A DNA stretch of 59,138 nt from the IMG/VR virus record IMGVR_UViG_3300035228_000525, positions 1 to 59,138 of that record; one strand, given 5' to 3'. Shown in pieces: positions 45,311-53,974 of the stretch. The position numbers were made by a program, and so were the translations under genes. The notes beneath the pieces were generated by a model. The model worked only from the letters and a program-made list of their open reading frames with translations, made no database searches and had not been told where the DNA came from. Source of the DNA: a virus. Within the stretch, counting starts at the first letter, position 1, and every line of letters starts with the position of its first letter.

Positions 45311-45344
45311 CTTGTATTAACGAAGTTAATACACTAAATACAAG
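45311..45344 (+). other. Alternative hairpins in leader of the gene at 45367
   Basis: Two mutually exclusive stems overlap: GTATTAAC/GTTAATAC (45314-45321/45325-45332, loop GAA) and CTTGTATT/AATACAAG (45311-45318/45337-45344). The second includes part of the late box. A switch is possible but unproved. Confidence 0.4.
45333..45340 (+). promoter_or_regulatory. Late promoter-like box ACTAAATA
   Basis: A CTAAATA-type late box 27 nt before the gene at 45367, followed by AAGGA ribosome-binding sequence. Confidence 0.5.
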
Positions 45345-45366
45345 TAATAAAGTTTAAGGATTACTC

Positions 45367-45945
45367 ATGAATGTCTATGATATTGTAAATGAAGATAAAA
45401 GAATTGATGAAAAGCCTACTAGTAGTACTATGAATACTCTTAAAGGTCTTGCTGGTAAATTACCTGGTGGTGAGCGTATGCAAGGTAGTGCTGATATGGG
45501 TAAAGAAGCTAATAACTTGTATAAAACTCTAAAAAGATGGCAAGGCATTAATGGCAAAAATGATAAAAACATGACAGCCCAAGACTTTGCACAATTTATG
45601 AAGCAAAATAAATTATCTGCAGGTGGTATGAAGCTACCTGATGGTGTACTTGATAAAAAAACTATTATGGATGTATTGAAGCAGGCCGCACGTAATAAAC
45701 TTACAGGCGGAAATGCGGCTTCTGCACCTAGCGGTGGTGCTGGCGCACCTGGCGCAGAGAAAAATTCTGCAGGCGGTATCTTAGATAAAATGCAAGCTAA
45801 GACTGGTAAAGCAGGAGTTGGTGGCGGAACAGCTGGAGCAAAAGCAGGTCCTACAGGAAAACCTGGCAAGATAAGTCCAGATCTAAAAGCTAAAATTGAT
45901 AAGTTAAATGATGCTCAAAAGAAATCATTAGCAGGGATGTTATAA
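45367..45945 (+). CDS. Virion-associated protein of unknown function, low complexity
   Basis: A 192-residue protein with a helical N-terminal half (MNVYDIVNEDKRIDEKPT, TLKGLAGKLPGGERMQG) and a C-terminal Gly/Ala/Lys/Pro-rich tail. No catalytic motif or membrane segment. It has a late box upstream and its TAA overlaps the start of the 856-residue gene (TAATG), so the two are likely made together in the late phase. A role as an internal or packaged protein is inference from timing and partner. Confidence 0.6.
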   Translation: MNVYDIVNEDKRIDEKPTSSTMNTLKGLAGKLPGGERMQGSADMGKEANNLYKTLKRWQGINGKNDKNMTAQDFAQFMKQNKLSAGGMKLPDGVLDKKTIMDVLKQAARNKLTGGNAASAPSGGAGAPGAEKNSAGGILDKMQAKTGKAGVGGGTAGAKAGPTGKPGKISPDLKAKIDKLNDAQKKSLAGML

Positions 45946-48515
45946 TGCAAGTTACTGAAATTACAAATTATAATTTAAAATCACAAACTATTTTAAATGA
46001 AAGTTGGAATGTGCTTACTGAGGCACAGCGTATACACATAGGCAATTGGGAGAAAACCCTTTGGCCATTAATGGAAAGCTATAATAAACTTTTAGAAGCT
46101 GAATTAACTCCTCAACAAATTGATGCTATCTTTACATCTGCAGAAGCAAGTGCAACAGCTGGCGGTAATAATAAAACAGCATTAGGCAAAGCTGGCGGTA
46201 GTATTGCTAAACAAACAGCAAAGATAACCGATACACTTAATAAACTAGCAACACAAGCACAAAACAGCGGACCAATTAAAAACTTTGATGCACAGTTTGA
46301 AAAACTTAAATTACAATTAAAGAAACAACTACAAGGCAATCCAGTAGGTCAAAAAGTTCTTAAAGGAATAGAATCTTGGGGAGACTTTGCAAAAGAAAGT
46401 CCTGCTAAGAGTGCATTTATTATTGGTGCAATGACATCATTACTTGCATTTGCAAGTGGTGGAATACTTAGTGGTGCCGCAATTGGTTTCTTTATCAAGA
46501 TGGCAAACAACACTATGAAAGGTGATAAACTTTCTACAGCAGTTGGTAAGGGTGTTAAAGGCGCGGCAATTGGTGCTATTGCAGGTGCATTAGGCGATGC
46601 TATATCAGGAACAGCAGAAGATATGTTCCCAGCAGAGATTACACAAACATTTATGACTACTAATGGCGAGATAGATATAACACAACTAACAGCCATGGGT
46701 GCAAACAGTATTGAAGACTTAGATTCTGAAGCAATTAAAGAACTTATTCAAACACGTACAGCAATGGTACAGATGATACCTGAGTTAGACGCTGAAGCAA
46801 AAGAAGTATTAGATCAACAATTAAAAGCATTAAACGATAAAATATTCGAACTTGAACCAGATGGTGAAAATGTAAAACAAGCAATTGACAATCTTCAAAC
46901 TAAATTTAATATTGAAGGTGAAGGTATTGACGTTGTTGTAAAACAAAACATTACAGGTGACGCAAACGTTACTTTAGCAGATCCAGATAAGTTAGGTGAT
47001 GAAGGCGACTACGGTTCAGGTCCCGAGCAAGATGTAGGTGGCACTGGCAAAGACACAGTTGACACAACAAGTACTGCTGATCCAGACGGAGATGTAGGTG
47101 TTAAAGGAACTGTAAAAGCAGAGTACAGCAAAGAAGAAATGAACCAACTTGGTATGGACACAAGTGAACAACCAACAAGTACAGGAATTACTAAACTCGG
47201 TGATGAATTTGATTTAAGTCCAGAACAAGTTGAAAAACTTCAATCAGTTTATCAAATGGAAAAAGCAGTTTCAACCCGACAATTTATGGGTACAAGTATT
47301 TCCGCTGACACTTCAATAAAAGACTTTGCAGGTAGTACACCACAAGTAATTGACGGTCTTGAAGGCGAGTATGAAGCAGGATCAGTATTTAAAAAGACTA
47401 TTGAAACTAAAATTCCAGGTTCAGACAAACCATGGAGTGCATTAGTTACAGGTTCAGTTGAAGGTGTAGATGCAGAAGGAAATATTGTTTACTCAATGTC
47501 TAAAGTATTTGTAGGTCCGGAAACAATGGACAGTGAATTCTGGGCAATCATTGATTCACTACCAGAAGACCAAAAAGACAGAATGATGGACATGTTTGAT
47601 ACATGGAAAGAAACAGCAGACTTAGAAACAGGCATCGATACATTTAAGCAAGACATGGCTGAAAAAATTATGCAAGGTGCGGCGGCAGTTGCACTTGGAG
47701 GAGCATTAGCAACTGCTGAATTTAAACCAGCACAAGGTGAACTGAATCTTAAAGGTGGACAAGGTGTAAAGAATACAGAATCTATAGATTACGAAGAAGC
47801 ATATACACATTTGTTTGAACAGTTTATTGCCGAAGCACCGCCTAAGCAAGGTGAATTGCCGTTAAACAATCCTAACTCAATTGGTAGTAAGATTGGTAAA
47901 GCCGCAATGGGTGCAGGAAGCAGTTTACTTAAAACTGTAAACAAAGGTGTTGATGCTGTAGGAGCCGCGGCTCAAAAAGGTATAGGTAAAACTGTAGCAG
48001 GTGTTAAAGACGCAGGTAAGCAACTTGCTAATAAAGTTACAAAAGAAAAATTAATGAAGGCATGGAAAAAAGCTGGCGAACCAACTGATACTGGTGCAGT
48101 AATGACCATACTTAGTGATAACGGATTAGCTGACGAACAAATTGTAGCTATTGGACAATCTAATAAAGTTGAACTAGATCCAAAATCAAAAGCACCCGAG
48201 CCTACAGCAGACGAACCAGTTGATGCAGATGGCGACGGATTTGATGATGCAGATGCCAATAAAGATGGAACAGTATCACCTGATGAAAAATCAAAAGCAA
48301 ATTATAGTAGCGGTATGGATAACATAAAGGCTAGTGAAAAAATGTTAGCAAGCCTTGCAGATGAAATTAAGAAAGCTGGCGTTGCGGCAGAAGTAAAAGC
48401 AATGCTACTAGGAACTAAGAAGCCACCAGTAGGTTCACCAGATAAATTAAATGCATCTTATATACCAGGACCAAAAAGTGCACCAGCACCACCAATACCA
48501 GTAGCTGATATTTAA
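45945..48515 (+). CDS. Large late protein with glycine-rich hydrophobic region and EF-hand-like loops
   Basis: An 856-residue protein I cannot name. Residues ~156-186 (AFIIGAMTSLLAFASGGIL, GAAIGFFIKM) form a hydrophobic, glycine-zipper-like helix and ~204-221 (VKGAAIGAIAGALGDAISG) another. Residues ~759-782 contain DADGDGFDDADANKDGTVS, like two consecutive calcium-binding DxDxDG loops. The C-terminal third has helical repeats (KEKLMKAWKKAGEPTDT). A site IAE-APP (~residue 630) fits the T4 prohead protease rule (I/L-x-E before A/G). It could be an internal head protein ejected with DNA and inserted into the host membrane, or a baseplate-associated protein. The stop overlaps the 3' end of the convergent minus-strand frame by 4 nt. 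Confidence 0.6.
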   Translation: MQVTEITNYNLKSQTILNESWNVLTEAQRIHIGNWEKTLWPLMESYNKLLEAELTPQQIDAIFTSAEASATAGGNNKTALGKAGGSIAKQTAKITDTLNKLATQAQNSGPIKNFDAQFEKLKLQLKKQLQGNPVGQKVLKGIESWGDFAKESPAKSAFIIGAMTSLLAFASGGILSGAAIGFFIKMANNTMKGDKLSTAVGKGVKGAAIGAIAGALGDAISGTAEDMFPAEITQTFMTTNGEIDITQLTAMGANSIEDLDSEAIKELIQTRTAMVQMIPELDAEAKEVLDQQLKALNDKIFELEPDGENVKQAIDNLQTKFNIEGEGIDVVVKQNITGDANVTLADPDKLGDEGDYGSGPEQDVGGTGKDTVDTTSTADPDGDVGVKGTVKAEYSKEEMNQLGMDTSEQPTSTGITKLGDEFDLSPEQVEKLQSVYQMEKAVSTRQFMGTSISADTSIKDFAGSTPQVIDGLEGEYEAGSVFKKTIETKIPGSDKPWSALVTGSVEGVDAEGNIVYSMSKVFVGPETMDSEFWAIIDSLPEDQKDRMMDMFDTWKETADLETGIDTFKQDMAEKIMQGAAAVALGGALATAEFKPAQGELNLKGGQGVKNTESIDYEEAYTHLFEQFIAEAPPKQGELPLNNPNSIGSKIGKAAMGAGSSLLKTVNKGVDAVGAAAQKGIGKTVAGVKDAGKQLANKVTKEKLMKAWKKAGEPTDTGAVMTILSDNGLADEQIVAIGQSNKVELDPKSKAPEPTADEPVDADGDGFDDADANKDGTVSPDEKSKANYSSGMDNIKASEKMLASLADEIKKAGVAAEVKAMLLGTKKPPVGSPDKLNASYIPGPKSAPAPPIPVADI

Positions 48516-48742
48516 ATTAACGGCAATCCAGATTTTTTAGTATCTTCGTAATTTTCTTTAACAATATCGTTAATAAGACTTCGATCCTCGTGACTAAGCA
48601 TAAATGCTTCGTCCATGCTGATACTTCCTCGCATATACCACATTAATTTTAGTACTGAATGGCGGAATTCTTTAGCTTGTCCTTTAAGGTCTTCTACTTC
48701 TCTTAGGATCTCGTCAATTGACCAATTAAGGATCCTTAGGCG
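48512..48742 (-). CDS. Downstream -1 frame of gp26 (probable frameshift extension)
   Basis: An open frame from within the gp26 end to TAA at 48512-48514, 76 codons from the slip site. It encodes a protein ending GQAKEFRHSVLKLMWYMRGS, MDEAFMLSHEDRSLIND and GLPLI, a pattern that I recall from small proteins next to gp26 in T4-like marine phages (called gp51 there, although T4 gp51 is much larger). It has no ATG, GTG or TTG before residue ~34 and no proper ribosome-binding site. The slippery run AAATTTTTTC (48751-48742), a 5-nt spacer and a 32-nt stem-loop (48736-48705) lie at the junction, so it is probably made as the C-terminus of a 372-residue gp26 fusion, like lambda G-T. An ATT start at 48718 (68 residues) is the alternative. 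Confidence 0.65.
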   Translation of the reverse strand, partial: RLRILNWSIDEILREVEDLKGQAKEFRHSVLKLMWYMRGSISMDEAFMLSHEDRSLINDIVKENYEDTKKSGLPLI

Positions 48743-49629
48743 AAAAAATTTGCTTGATCAAAAACAATTGGTACTTCGTAAGTTTCCGGAGCACCTTTAG
48801 CAATATCTTCTGGATCAGAAGCCGCAGTCATTGGTTTAACAGCAAAGTTTTCTTTTTGTATTTCGATATGTTTAGTAATATCGTCAAACACACCCTTTTC
48901 AGCATTACTAATAAAGTCATTAATATGTTGCCTATTAGTTACTATATCATCGCCGGCAGTAATCGATACAATACTGTCAGTAATAATTCCAACTGTAAGA
49001 TCTCTAAGTTTACTAAAAGTTTTTCCAAACTTTTCTAACTTTTCTTCTTCATTCATCTCAGCATCATTAACAATAGTAAACATTCTTTGTTCTTCAAATG
49101 TTGTTAACTGTGCTTGTGTAAACTCTTTATAAGATACTGGTCTAACTTTAACTTGAAAATCAGGTGATGACATAGCAACATCTTCAATAAAATTAAATTG
49201 TCCCATAGTTTCTAATAATTGTTTTAAATCTAATGCAAATATCTTTTCTTCTTTAGCCATTGGAGGCTGAATAGTAAGATCCATTTGATCACCATAAGAT
49301 GCAATACGTATTGCAATTAAACATGCATCGACATCAATACTAGGCATAGCCCATGCATCTTTAATATTTGGTATACAACTTTGTATAATCTCAACAGTTG
49401 CCGCACCATTAAGTAGTGCATCTGGAGTCTTTAAAGTTAATTCATCTTTAGCTGTCATTGCAAAGACTGGTAGTTCGTTATTTTCGGTCATTTGAATTGA
49501 CCCTTGACGGTACCAACTACCTTTACTAGGCAACGTAATATACAATTTAGGTTGTCTAAAGTATTTCTTTAAAGGGTTAGCACCTGTAGCAGTTATTTCA
49601 GTTACTCCTGGCGCATTATTTTCATTCAT
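48736..49629 (-). CDS. 26: Baseplate hub subunit gp26-like (T4 baseplate protein family)
   Basis: A 297-residue protein of the T4 baseplate family (Pfam T4_baseplate): KLYITLPSKGSWYRQGSI, LPVFAMTAKDELTLKTPDALLNGAATVEIIQSCIPN and ALDLKQLLETMGQFNFI. T4 gp26 is 208 residues. T4 gp26 works in hub assembly with gp51 and the tape measure gp29; here the tape measure gene is divergent next door, which fits a tail-assembly chaperone. Its last codons before TAA are AAT TTT TTC GCC, so the end overlaps a slippery site. It is driven by a TATAAATA box facing the tape measure promoter. Confidence 0.8.
   Translation of the reverse strand: MNENNAPGVTEITATGANPLKKYFRQPKLYITLPSKGSWYRQGSIQMTENNELPVFAMTAKDELTLKTPDALLNGAATVEIIQSCIPNIKDAWAMPSIDVDACLIAIRIASYGDQMDLTIQPPMAKEEKIFALDLKQLLETMGQFNFIEDVAMSSPDFQVKVRPVSYKEFTQAQLTTFEEQRMFTIVNDAEMNEEEKLEKFGKTFSKLRDLTVGIITDSIVSITAGDDIVTNRQHINDFISNAEKGVFDDITKHIEIQKENFAVKPMTAASDPEDIAKGAPETYEVPIVFDQANFFA
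48742..48751 (-). other. Predicted -1 frameshift site with stem-loop
   Basis: On the minus strand AAATTTTTTC gives in-phase slippery heptamers A AAT TTT and T TTT TTC just before the gp26 stop. Spacer GCCTA precedes a stem AGGATC (48736-48731) with GATCCT (48710-48705), which encloses an inner stem TTAATT/AATTGA. Confidence 0.65.
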
Positions 49630-49640
49630 GTTTTTCTCCG

Positions 49641-49648
49641 TATAAATA
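49641..49648 (+). promoter_or_regulatory. Late promoter of the tape measure gene
   Basis: A perfect TATAAATA on the plus strand, 58 nt before the ATG at 49707. Confidence 0.75.
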
Positions 49649-49672
49649 CATTATACAAGTATGTATCTCTTA

Positions 49673-49680
49673 TATTTATA
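49673..49680 (-). promoter_or_regulatory. Late promoter of gp26
   Basis: A perfect TATAAATA on the minus strand, 43 nt before the gp26 ATG. It faces the plus-strand box at 49641, so both transcripts overlap in a 25-nt stretch. Confidence 0.75.
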
Positions 49681-49706
49681 TGCGTACTTAATAGGATTTA
49701 TAATTT

Positions 49707-52211
49707 ATGGCAGACGTCACAGGTACCATTGGTCAAGAGGAAGTAAACCTCGAAAATGCGGCCACTGAAGCAACTTTAAAACAGCTACTCAAAGCTATGC
49801 AAGGTGGCGGCGGTGGAGCTGGCGGAGCTGGTAAAGCTAAAGATTCTTTATTAGATTTAGCTAAACAATCAGGCCATACATCTAAAGAATTAGACGAATT
49901 AGAAGATTCTGCTGACAAAGCTGGAAATGCAATGTCTCGCGGTGCCGGACATATATTTAATGCTGTTAAAGGATTAGCAGGAGAATTACTTACTGGCGGG
50001 ACTCAAATCAGTGACTTTACTAGTCATATTGCAGGCGCGGCTAGTGCAATACCTATTTTTGGTGGACCATTAGCTTCTATTGGTCAACTATTAGTATCCA
50101 CAATAGATAATCAAATTCAAGACTTTAGAGAACTATCAGCAGTAGGTGTTGATGTTGGCGGTGGTTTACAAGAGTTTAGAAAAATTGCGGCTTCGACTGC
50201 AATGGATATGGATAGTTTTAAAGACATTGTAATTAATAGCTCAGAAGTTTTTGCAAGTTTAAATTTAAACGGCGGAGATGGTGTTAGACAGTTTGCTAAA
50301 TTACAAGCTACACTAGCTAAAAGTTCTAATCAATTTACTAGCTTAGGTTTAACTATGTCAGAAGTAGGAGAATTTACTGTTGACTATATGAAAATTCAAG
50401 CTAGAGGTGCTAGATTCCAGCAGATGACCGCAAATCAACAAACTAATGGTGCAAAGGCTTATATTTTAGAACTTGATAGACTATCTAAATTAACAGGTAA
50501 GTCAAGAAGAGAACTTGCTGATCAAATGGATGCTAGATCACAAGATGCGGCATTTGAAACGTATGTAAAAACATTAGGCGATCAAGAAAAAGCTGTACGA
50601 GATACTGTTGCTTTTTATACTGCTAAAAACAAACAAATAGGTGACGCAGTTGCTGAAATGGTAGTAACTAACGGTGCGCCTACTACTGCAATGGGTAAAG
50701 CCTTATTAAATCTAAATCCACAACTTGGTACAATGGTTGAAGGACTAAAGAAAGGAACTGTAACACGAGCAGAATTTGATGCGGCTATGGTTAAGGCTCA
50801 AGAAGAATATAATAAAATGCCGGCTGAACAAAAGAAAGCATATGCAATTTCTGCAAAAGCGGGTAATGAATTTTCTGGTGCAATGACAGAGATAGGTAAC
50901 TCAGTAACATTAAAAGCTAAAACTATGACTGAGCAAGAAAAGAAAGATGCGGCTCAGAAAGTGTTAGATGAAGCGGCGGCTAAAGAAAGAAGAGATAAAC
51001 TAACAGCGTTTAGTACAGAAGTACAAAAAATTAAAAATAAAATAACAGATGCATTAATAGAATCAGGTGTGTTTACTACAGTTGAAACAGCCCTTACAAC
51101 GCTAGGAGATGCTATAGCTAATGTTGATATGGAAGTAATGAAAGGTTATGTTGATACGTTTGCTGAAAAGCTAAAAGGTCTTATTACAGCATTTGAAAAT
51201 GGCAATCTTATGGAAACAGTGGGCACATATCTAAAAGATGGCCTATCAAAATTGGGCGAATTAATGAAACCTCATATTAGTTCGGCACTTAGCGGACTAA
51301 AACAAATGGCACTGGATGCTATATTTGGTAAAAAGAAAACACAAGAAGGTCCACCGGGCGGTGGAGGAAATGGTGCAGATTTAGAAGCTGACAACGGGTT
51401 TACTGCACTTGGCGATATACTTAAAATTATCGGAGGAGCAACAATAAGTGCCGGATTGGCCGGGTTAGGCGCAATGCTTGCGACAGGCGGTGTTGTGTAT
51501 TTAGGATTTAAAGCATTTACATCAATATTAAAAATGTTTGCAAACGGACCAGTAGCAATTGGTGCCGCAGTATTTACGGCTATGCTTATTGGTACTGGCG
51601 CCGCAATAACACTTGCAGGAAAAGGCATTGACTTAGCAGGAGACGGCGTTGAAAAGATTGCCGCAGGTGTTGAAAAAATGGCTAACATGAAAGGCGCGAC
51701 AAACTTTGCAGAAATTTCTACATCATTAGGATTACTAGGACCTGCATTAATTTCACTTACTGCCGGCGGAGTGCTAGATAGTATTACTAGTTTCTTTGGT
51801 GCTGATTCTCCCTTTGATAAAATTGTTGATGGATTAAACAAGTTTAAAGGCATTGATGCAAATGCTATTACTAATGTAAAACTAAGTGGCACTGCACTAG
51901 AAAGTTTATCAAAATTTGGTGATGATTTAGATGCTAGTGGATTAAAAGAATACGCAAAGCAAATGGAACGTTTGGGCACTGCTCTTGGAACAATTAATGA
52001 TGAATTAACTAAAGATAATAGTTGGTTACCTTTTTATAAAGGCGAAAATGCCGGTAATACTAAATTACCTAACATGGGCGGATCCGGATCAGGTAGCTCA
52101 GATCAGCTTACGATGTTAAATACTACTAATCAAAGTATCTTAGAAGTGTTACGCTTAGGTAACTTAATTAACAAACAAGGTTACAGAGATCTCAAAGGTG
52201 ACTACAATTAG
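49707..52211 (+). CDS. Tape measure protein
   Basis: An 834-residue protein with the features of phage tape measures: Gly-rich N-terminus, long helical middle (residues ~230-510; LGDQEKAVRDTVAFYTAKNK, AKERRDKLTAFSTEVQKI), and hydrophobic helices near 545-670 (ISAGLAGLGAMLATGGVVYLG, VAIGAAVFTAMLIGTGAAI) that may insert in the host membrane during DNA ejection. The equivalent in T4 is gp29 (590 residues), so the tail may be longer. It starts with its own late promoter and AGGA, opposite the gp26-like chaperone gene. It ends in TAG, a normal stop. Confidence 0.8.
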   Translation: MADVTGTIGQEEVNLENAATEATLKQLLKAMQGGGGGAGGAGKAKDSLLDLAKQSGHTSKELDELEDSADKAGNAMSRGAGHIFNAVKGLAGELLTGGTQISDFTSHIAGAASAIPIFGGPLASIGQLLVSTIDNQIQDFRELSAVGVDVGGGLQEFRKIAASTAMDMDSFKDIVINSSEVFASLNLNGGDGVRQFAKLQATLAKSSNQFTSLGLTMSEVGEFTVDYMKIQARGARFQQMTANQQTNGAKAYILELDRLSKLTGKSRRELADQMDARSQDAAFETYVKTLGDQEKAVRDTVAFYTAKNKQIGDAVAEMVVTNGAPTTAMGKALLNLNPQLGTMVEGLKKGTVTRAEFDAAMVKAQEEYNKMPAEQKKAYAISAKAGNEFSGAMTEIGNSVTLKAKTMTEQEKKDAAQKVLDEAAAKERRDKLTAFSTEVQKIKNKITDALIESGVFTTVETALTTLGDAIANVDMEVMKGYVDTFAEKLKGLITAFENGNLMETVGTYLKDGLSKLGELMKPHISSALSGLKQMALDAIFGKKKTQEGPPGGGGNGADLEADNGFTALGDILKIIGGATISAGLAGLGAMLATGGVVYLGFKAFTSILKMFANGPVAIGAAVFTAMLIGTGAAITLAGKGIDLAGDGVEKIAAGVEKMANMKGATNFAEISTSLGLLGPALISLTAGGVLDSITSFFGADSPFDKIVDGLNKFKGIDANAITNVKLSGTALESLSKFGDDLDASGLKEYAKQMERLGTALGTINDELTKDNSWLPFYKGENAGNTKLPNMGGSGSGSSDQLTMLNTTNQSILEVLRLGNLINKQGYRDLKGDYN

Positions 52212-52220
52212 GAAAAAGGT

Positions 52221-53966
52221 ATGAGTTGGAAAAAATATTTTACACCTGTTAAAACAGGGGATAACATGGGCGGAAGCTATTCGCCTTTGGGAGGCGGCAA
52301 AGGTGGAGGTAATCCTGGACCGGCACATTCGAAATATAGCTCATACTTACCAGATGTATATGTAGGTAGTCCTAATAGAGTTGAGCGTTACGGACAATAC
52401 AATACTATGGATATGGATTCAGAAGTTAATGCGGCTTTAGATATCTTAGCAGAGTTTTGTTCACAGCAAAACTCTCACAATAGAACTCCGTTTACTGTAG
52501 ACTTTAAAAAGAAATCTACAAATACAGAAACAACAATTATACAACAATACTTACAGCAATGGTGCAAACTACAAAAATTTGAAACACGTATGTTTAGAAT
52601 ACTACGAAATTGTTTTAAATATGGAGATCAATTTTTTATTAGAGATCCTGAAACTAAAAAACTATATCATGTAGACGGTGCAAACGTTAATAGAATTATT
52701 GTAAACGAAAGCGAAGGAAAAACTCCTGAGCAGTATGTTATTAAAAACTTTAATTTAAATTTTAAAGATATGGTAGCTACTACTCCTCATGTAACAAGTG
52801 GGAACATTAACGGCGGTGGCGGAACTTATCAGCCAGCAGGCGGTGTTAGAGGTATGGTAGGAAATGCTCCACAGCAATCAGGATCAAGATTTAGTACTGA
52901 AGATGGAGAAATTTCTGTCGATGCAGACAATATTGTACATTTAAGTTTATCAGAAGGATTAGATCAAAACTATCCTTTTGGTAATAGTCTATTAGAAACT
53001 GTATTTAAAGTATACAAGCAAAAAGAATTATTAGAGGATGCTATTATCATCTACAGAGTACAACGTGCTCCAGAACGCAGGGTGTTCTATGTAGATGTCG
53101 GCAATATGCCGTCGCACTTAGCGATGCAATTTGTTGAGCGTGTAAAAACTGAGATTCACCAACGCAGAATCCCAAGTAGTACAGGCGGAGGAACTAATGT
53201 TATAGACAGTAGTTATAATCCTTTATCAATTAACGAAGATTATTTCTTTCCACAAACTGCTGAAGGACGCGGATCTAAAGTTGAAACACTACCGGGTGGT
53301 ACTAATCTAGGAGAGATTGATGATCTTAGATATTTTACTAACAAGTTAGTTCGTGGATTGCGTATTCCTTCAAGTTATCTACCTACTGGTGCAGATGATT
53401 CAGCCGCACAATATAATGATGGCCGAGTTGGAACAGCATATATTCAAGAATTAAGATTTAATACATACTGTGAAAGACTACAAAACTTAATTGTTGAAGA
53501 GTTAAATCAAGAATTTAAACGGTATGTATTGGAAAAGGGCATTAACATTGACACAGCAATGTTTGATCTAAGATTCCAGCCACCACAAAACTTTGCAAGC
53601 TATAGACAATCAGAAATTGACAATGCACGTATTCCAACATTTACACAAATGAGTGCTATACCTTATATTTCAAATCGTTTTGCAATGCAACGCTTCTTAG
53701 GAATGTCAGCAGAAGAAGTTGCAGAAAATGAACGCTTATGGCGAGAAGAAAATGACGAAAATTTAGATCCATTGCCGGCAGATGCTGAAGGCGAAATGAG
53801 AACTGCTGGAATAAGCGGTGCTGGTATTGCTGGAGACATAGGCGGTATGGAAGATGAAGCACCAACTGATGAAGCACCTATTGAAGGCGGTATGGATGAT
53901 GCCGGTGCAGAAGTACCAACTGGAGGAGATGCAGGCGCTGAAGGTAATACTGACGTAACTGTATAA
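52221..53966 (+). CDS. 20: Portal vertex protein gp20
   Basis: A 581-residue protein with the T4-like gp20 sequence: YGQYNTMDMDSEVNAALDILAEFCSQ, RNCFKYGDQFFIRDPETK, GNSLLETVFKVYKQKELLEDAI, YRVQRAPERRVFYVDVGNMP and RLPTGADDS-like RIPSSYLPTGADDSAAQYNDG. T4 gp20 is 524 residues. It forms the dodecameric portal on which the head is built and through which DNA is packed. The C-terminal ~50 residues are acidic and Gly-rich. It starts 10 nt after the tape measure stop; no gp18/gp19 genes lie between. Confidence 0.95.
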   Translation: MSWKKYFTPVKTGDNMGGSYSPLGGGKGGGNPGPAHSKYSSYLPDVYVGSPNRVERYGQYNTMDMDSEVNAALDILAEFCSQQNSHNRTPFTVDFKKKSTNTETTIIQQYLQQWCKLQKFETRMFRILRNCFKYGDQFFIRDPETKKLYHVDGANVNRIIVNESEGKTPEQYVIKNFNLNFKDMVATTPHVTSGNINGGGGTYQPAGGVRGMVGNAPQQSGSRFSTEDGEISVDADNIVHLSLSEGLDQNYPFGNSLLETVFKVYKQKELLEDAIIIYRVQRAPERRVFYVDVGNMPSHLAMQFVERVKTEIHQRRIPSSTGGGTNVIDSSYNPLSINEDYFFPQTAEGRGSKVETLPGGTNLGEIDDLRYFTNKLVRGLRIPSSYLPTGADDSAAQYNDGRVGTAYIQELRFNTYCERLQNLIVEELNQEFKRYVLEKGINIDTAMFDLRFQPPQNFASYRQSEIDNARIPTFTQMSAIPYISNRFAMQRFLGMSAEEVAENERLWREENDENLDPLPADAEGEMRTAGISGAGIAGDIGGMEDEAPTDEAPIEGGMDDAGAEVPTGGDAGAEGNTDVTV

Positions 53967-53969
53967 ATA
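53962..53969 (+). promoter_or_regulatory. TATAAATA box at end of gp20
   Basis: A perfect late box overlapping the gp20 stop codon. It lies 6 nt before the ATG at 53975, so its transcript would start inside that gene and would serve the gene at 54227. It may be fortuitous. Confidence 0.4.
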
Positions 53970-53974
53970 GTAAT

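Noticed and set aside
45375-45869. Minus-strand 164-codon ORF opposite the gene at 45367
   Set aside because: Pro/Ala-rich translation of the antisense of a Gly/Ala-rich gene; no start signal. The plus-strand gene has a late box and AAGGA.
48512-48643. Independent small gene that starts at the ATG at 48643
   Set aside because: It would lose the conserved-looking helix upstream (EVEDLKGQAKEFRHSV) that is in the open frame, and there is no ribosome-binding site; a frameshift or rare start fits better.
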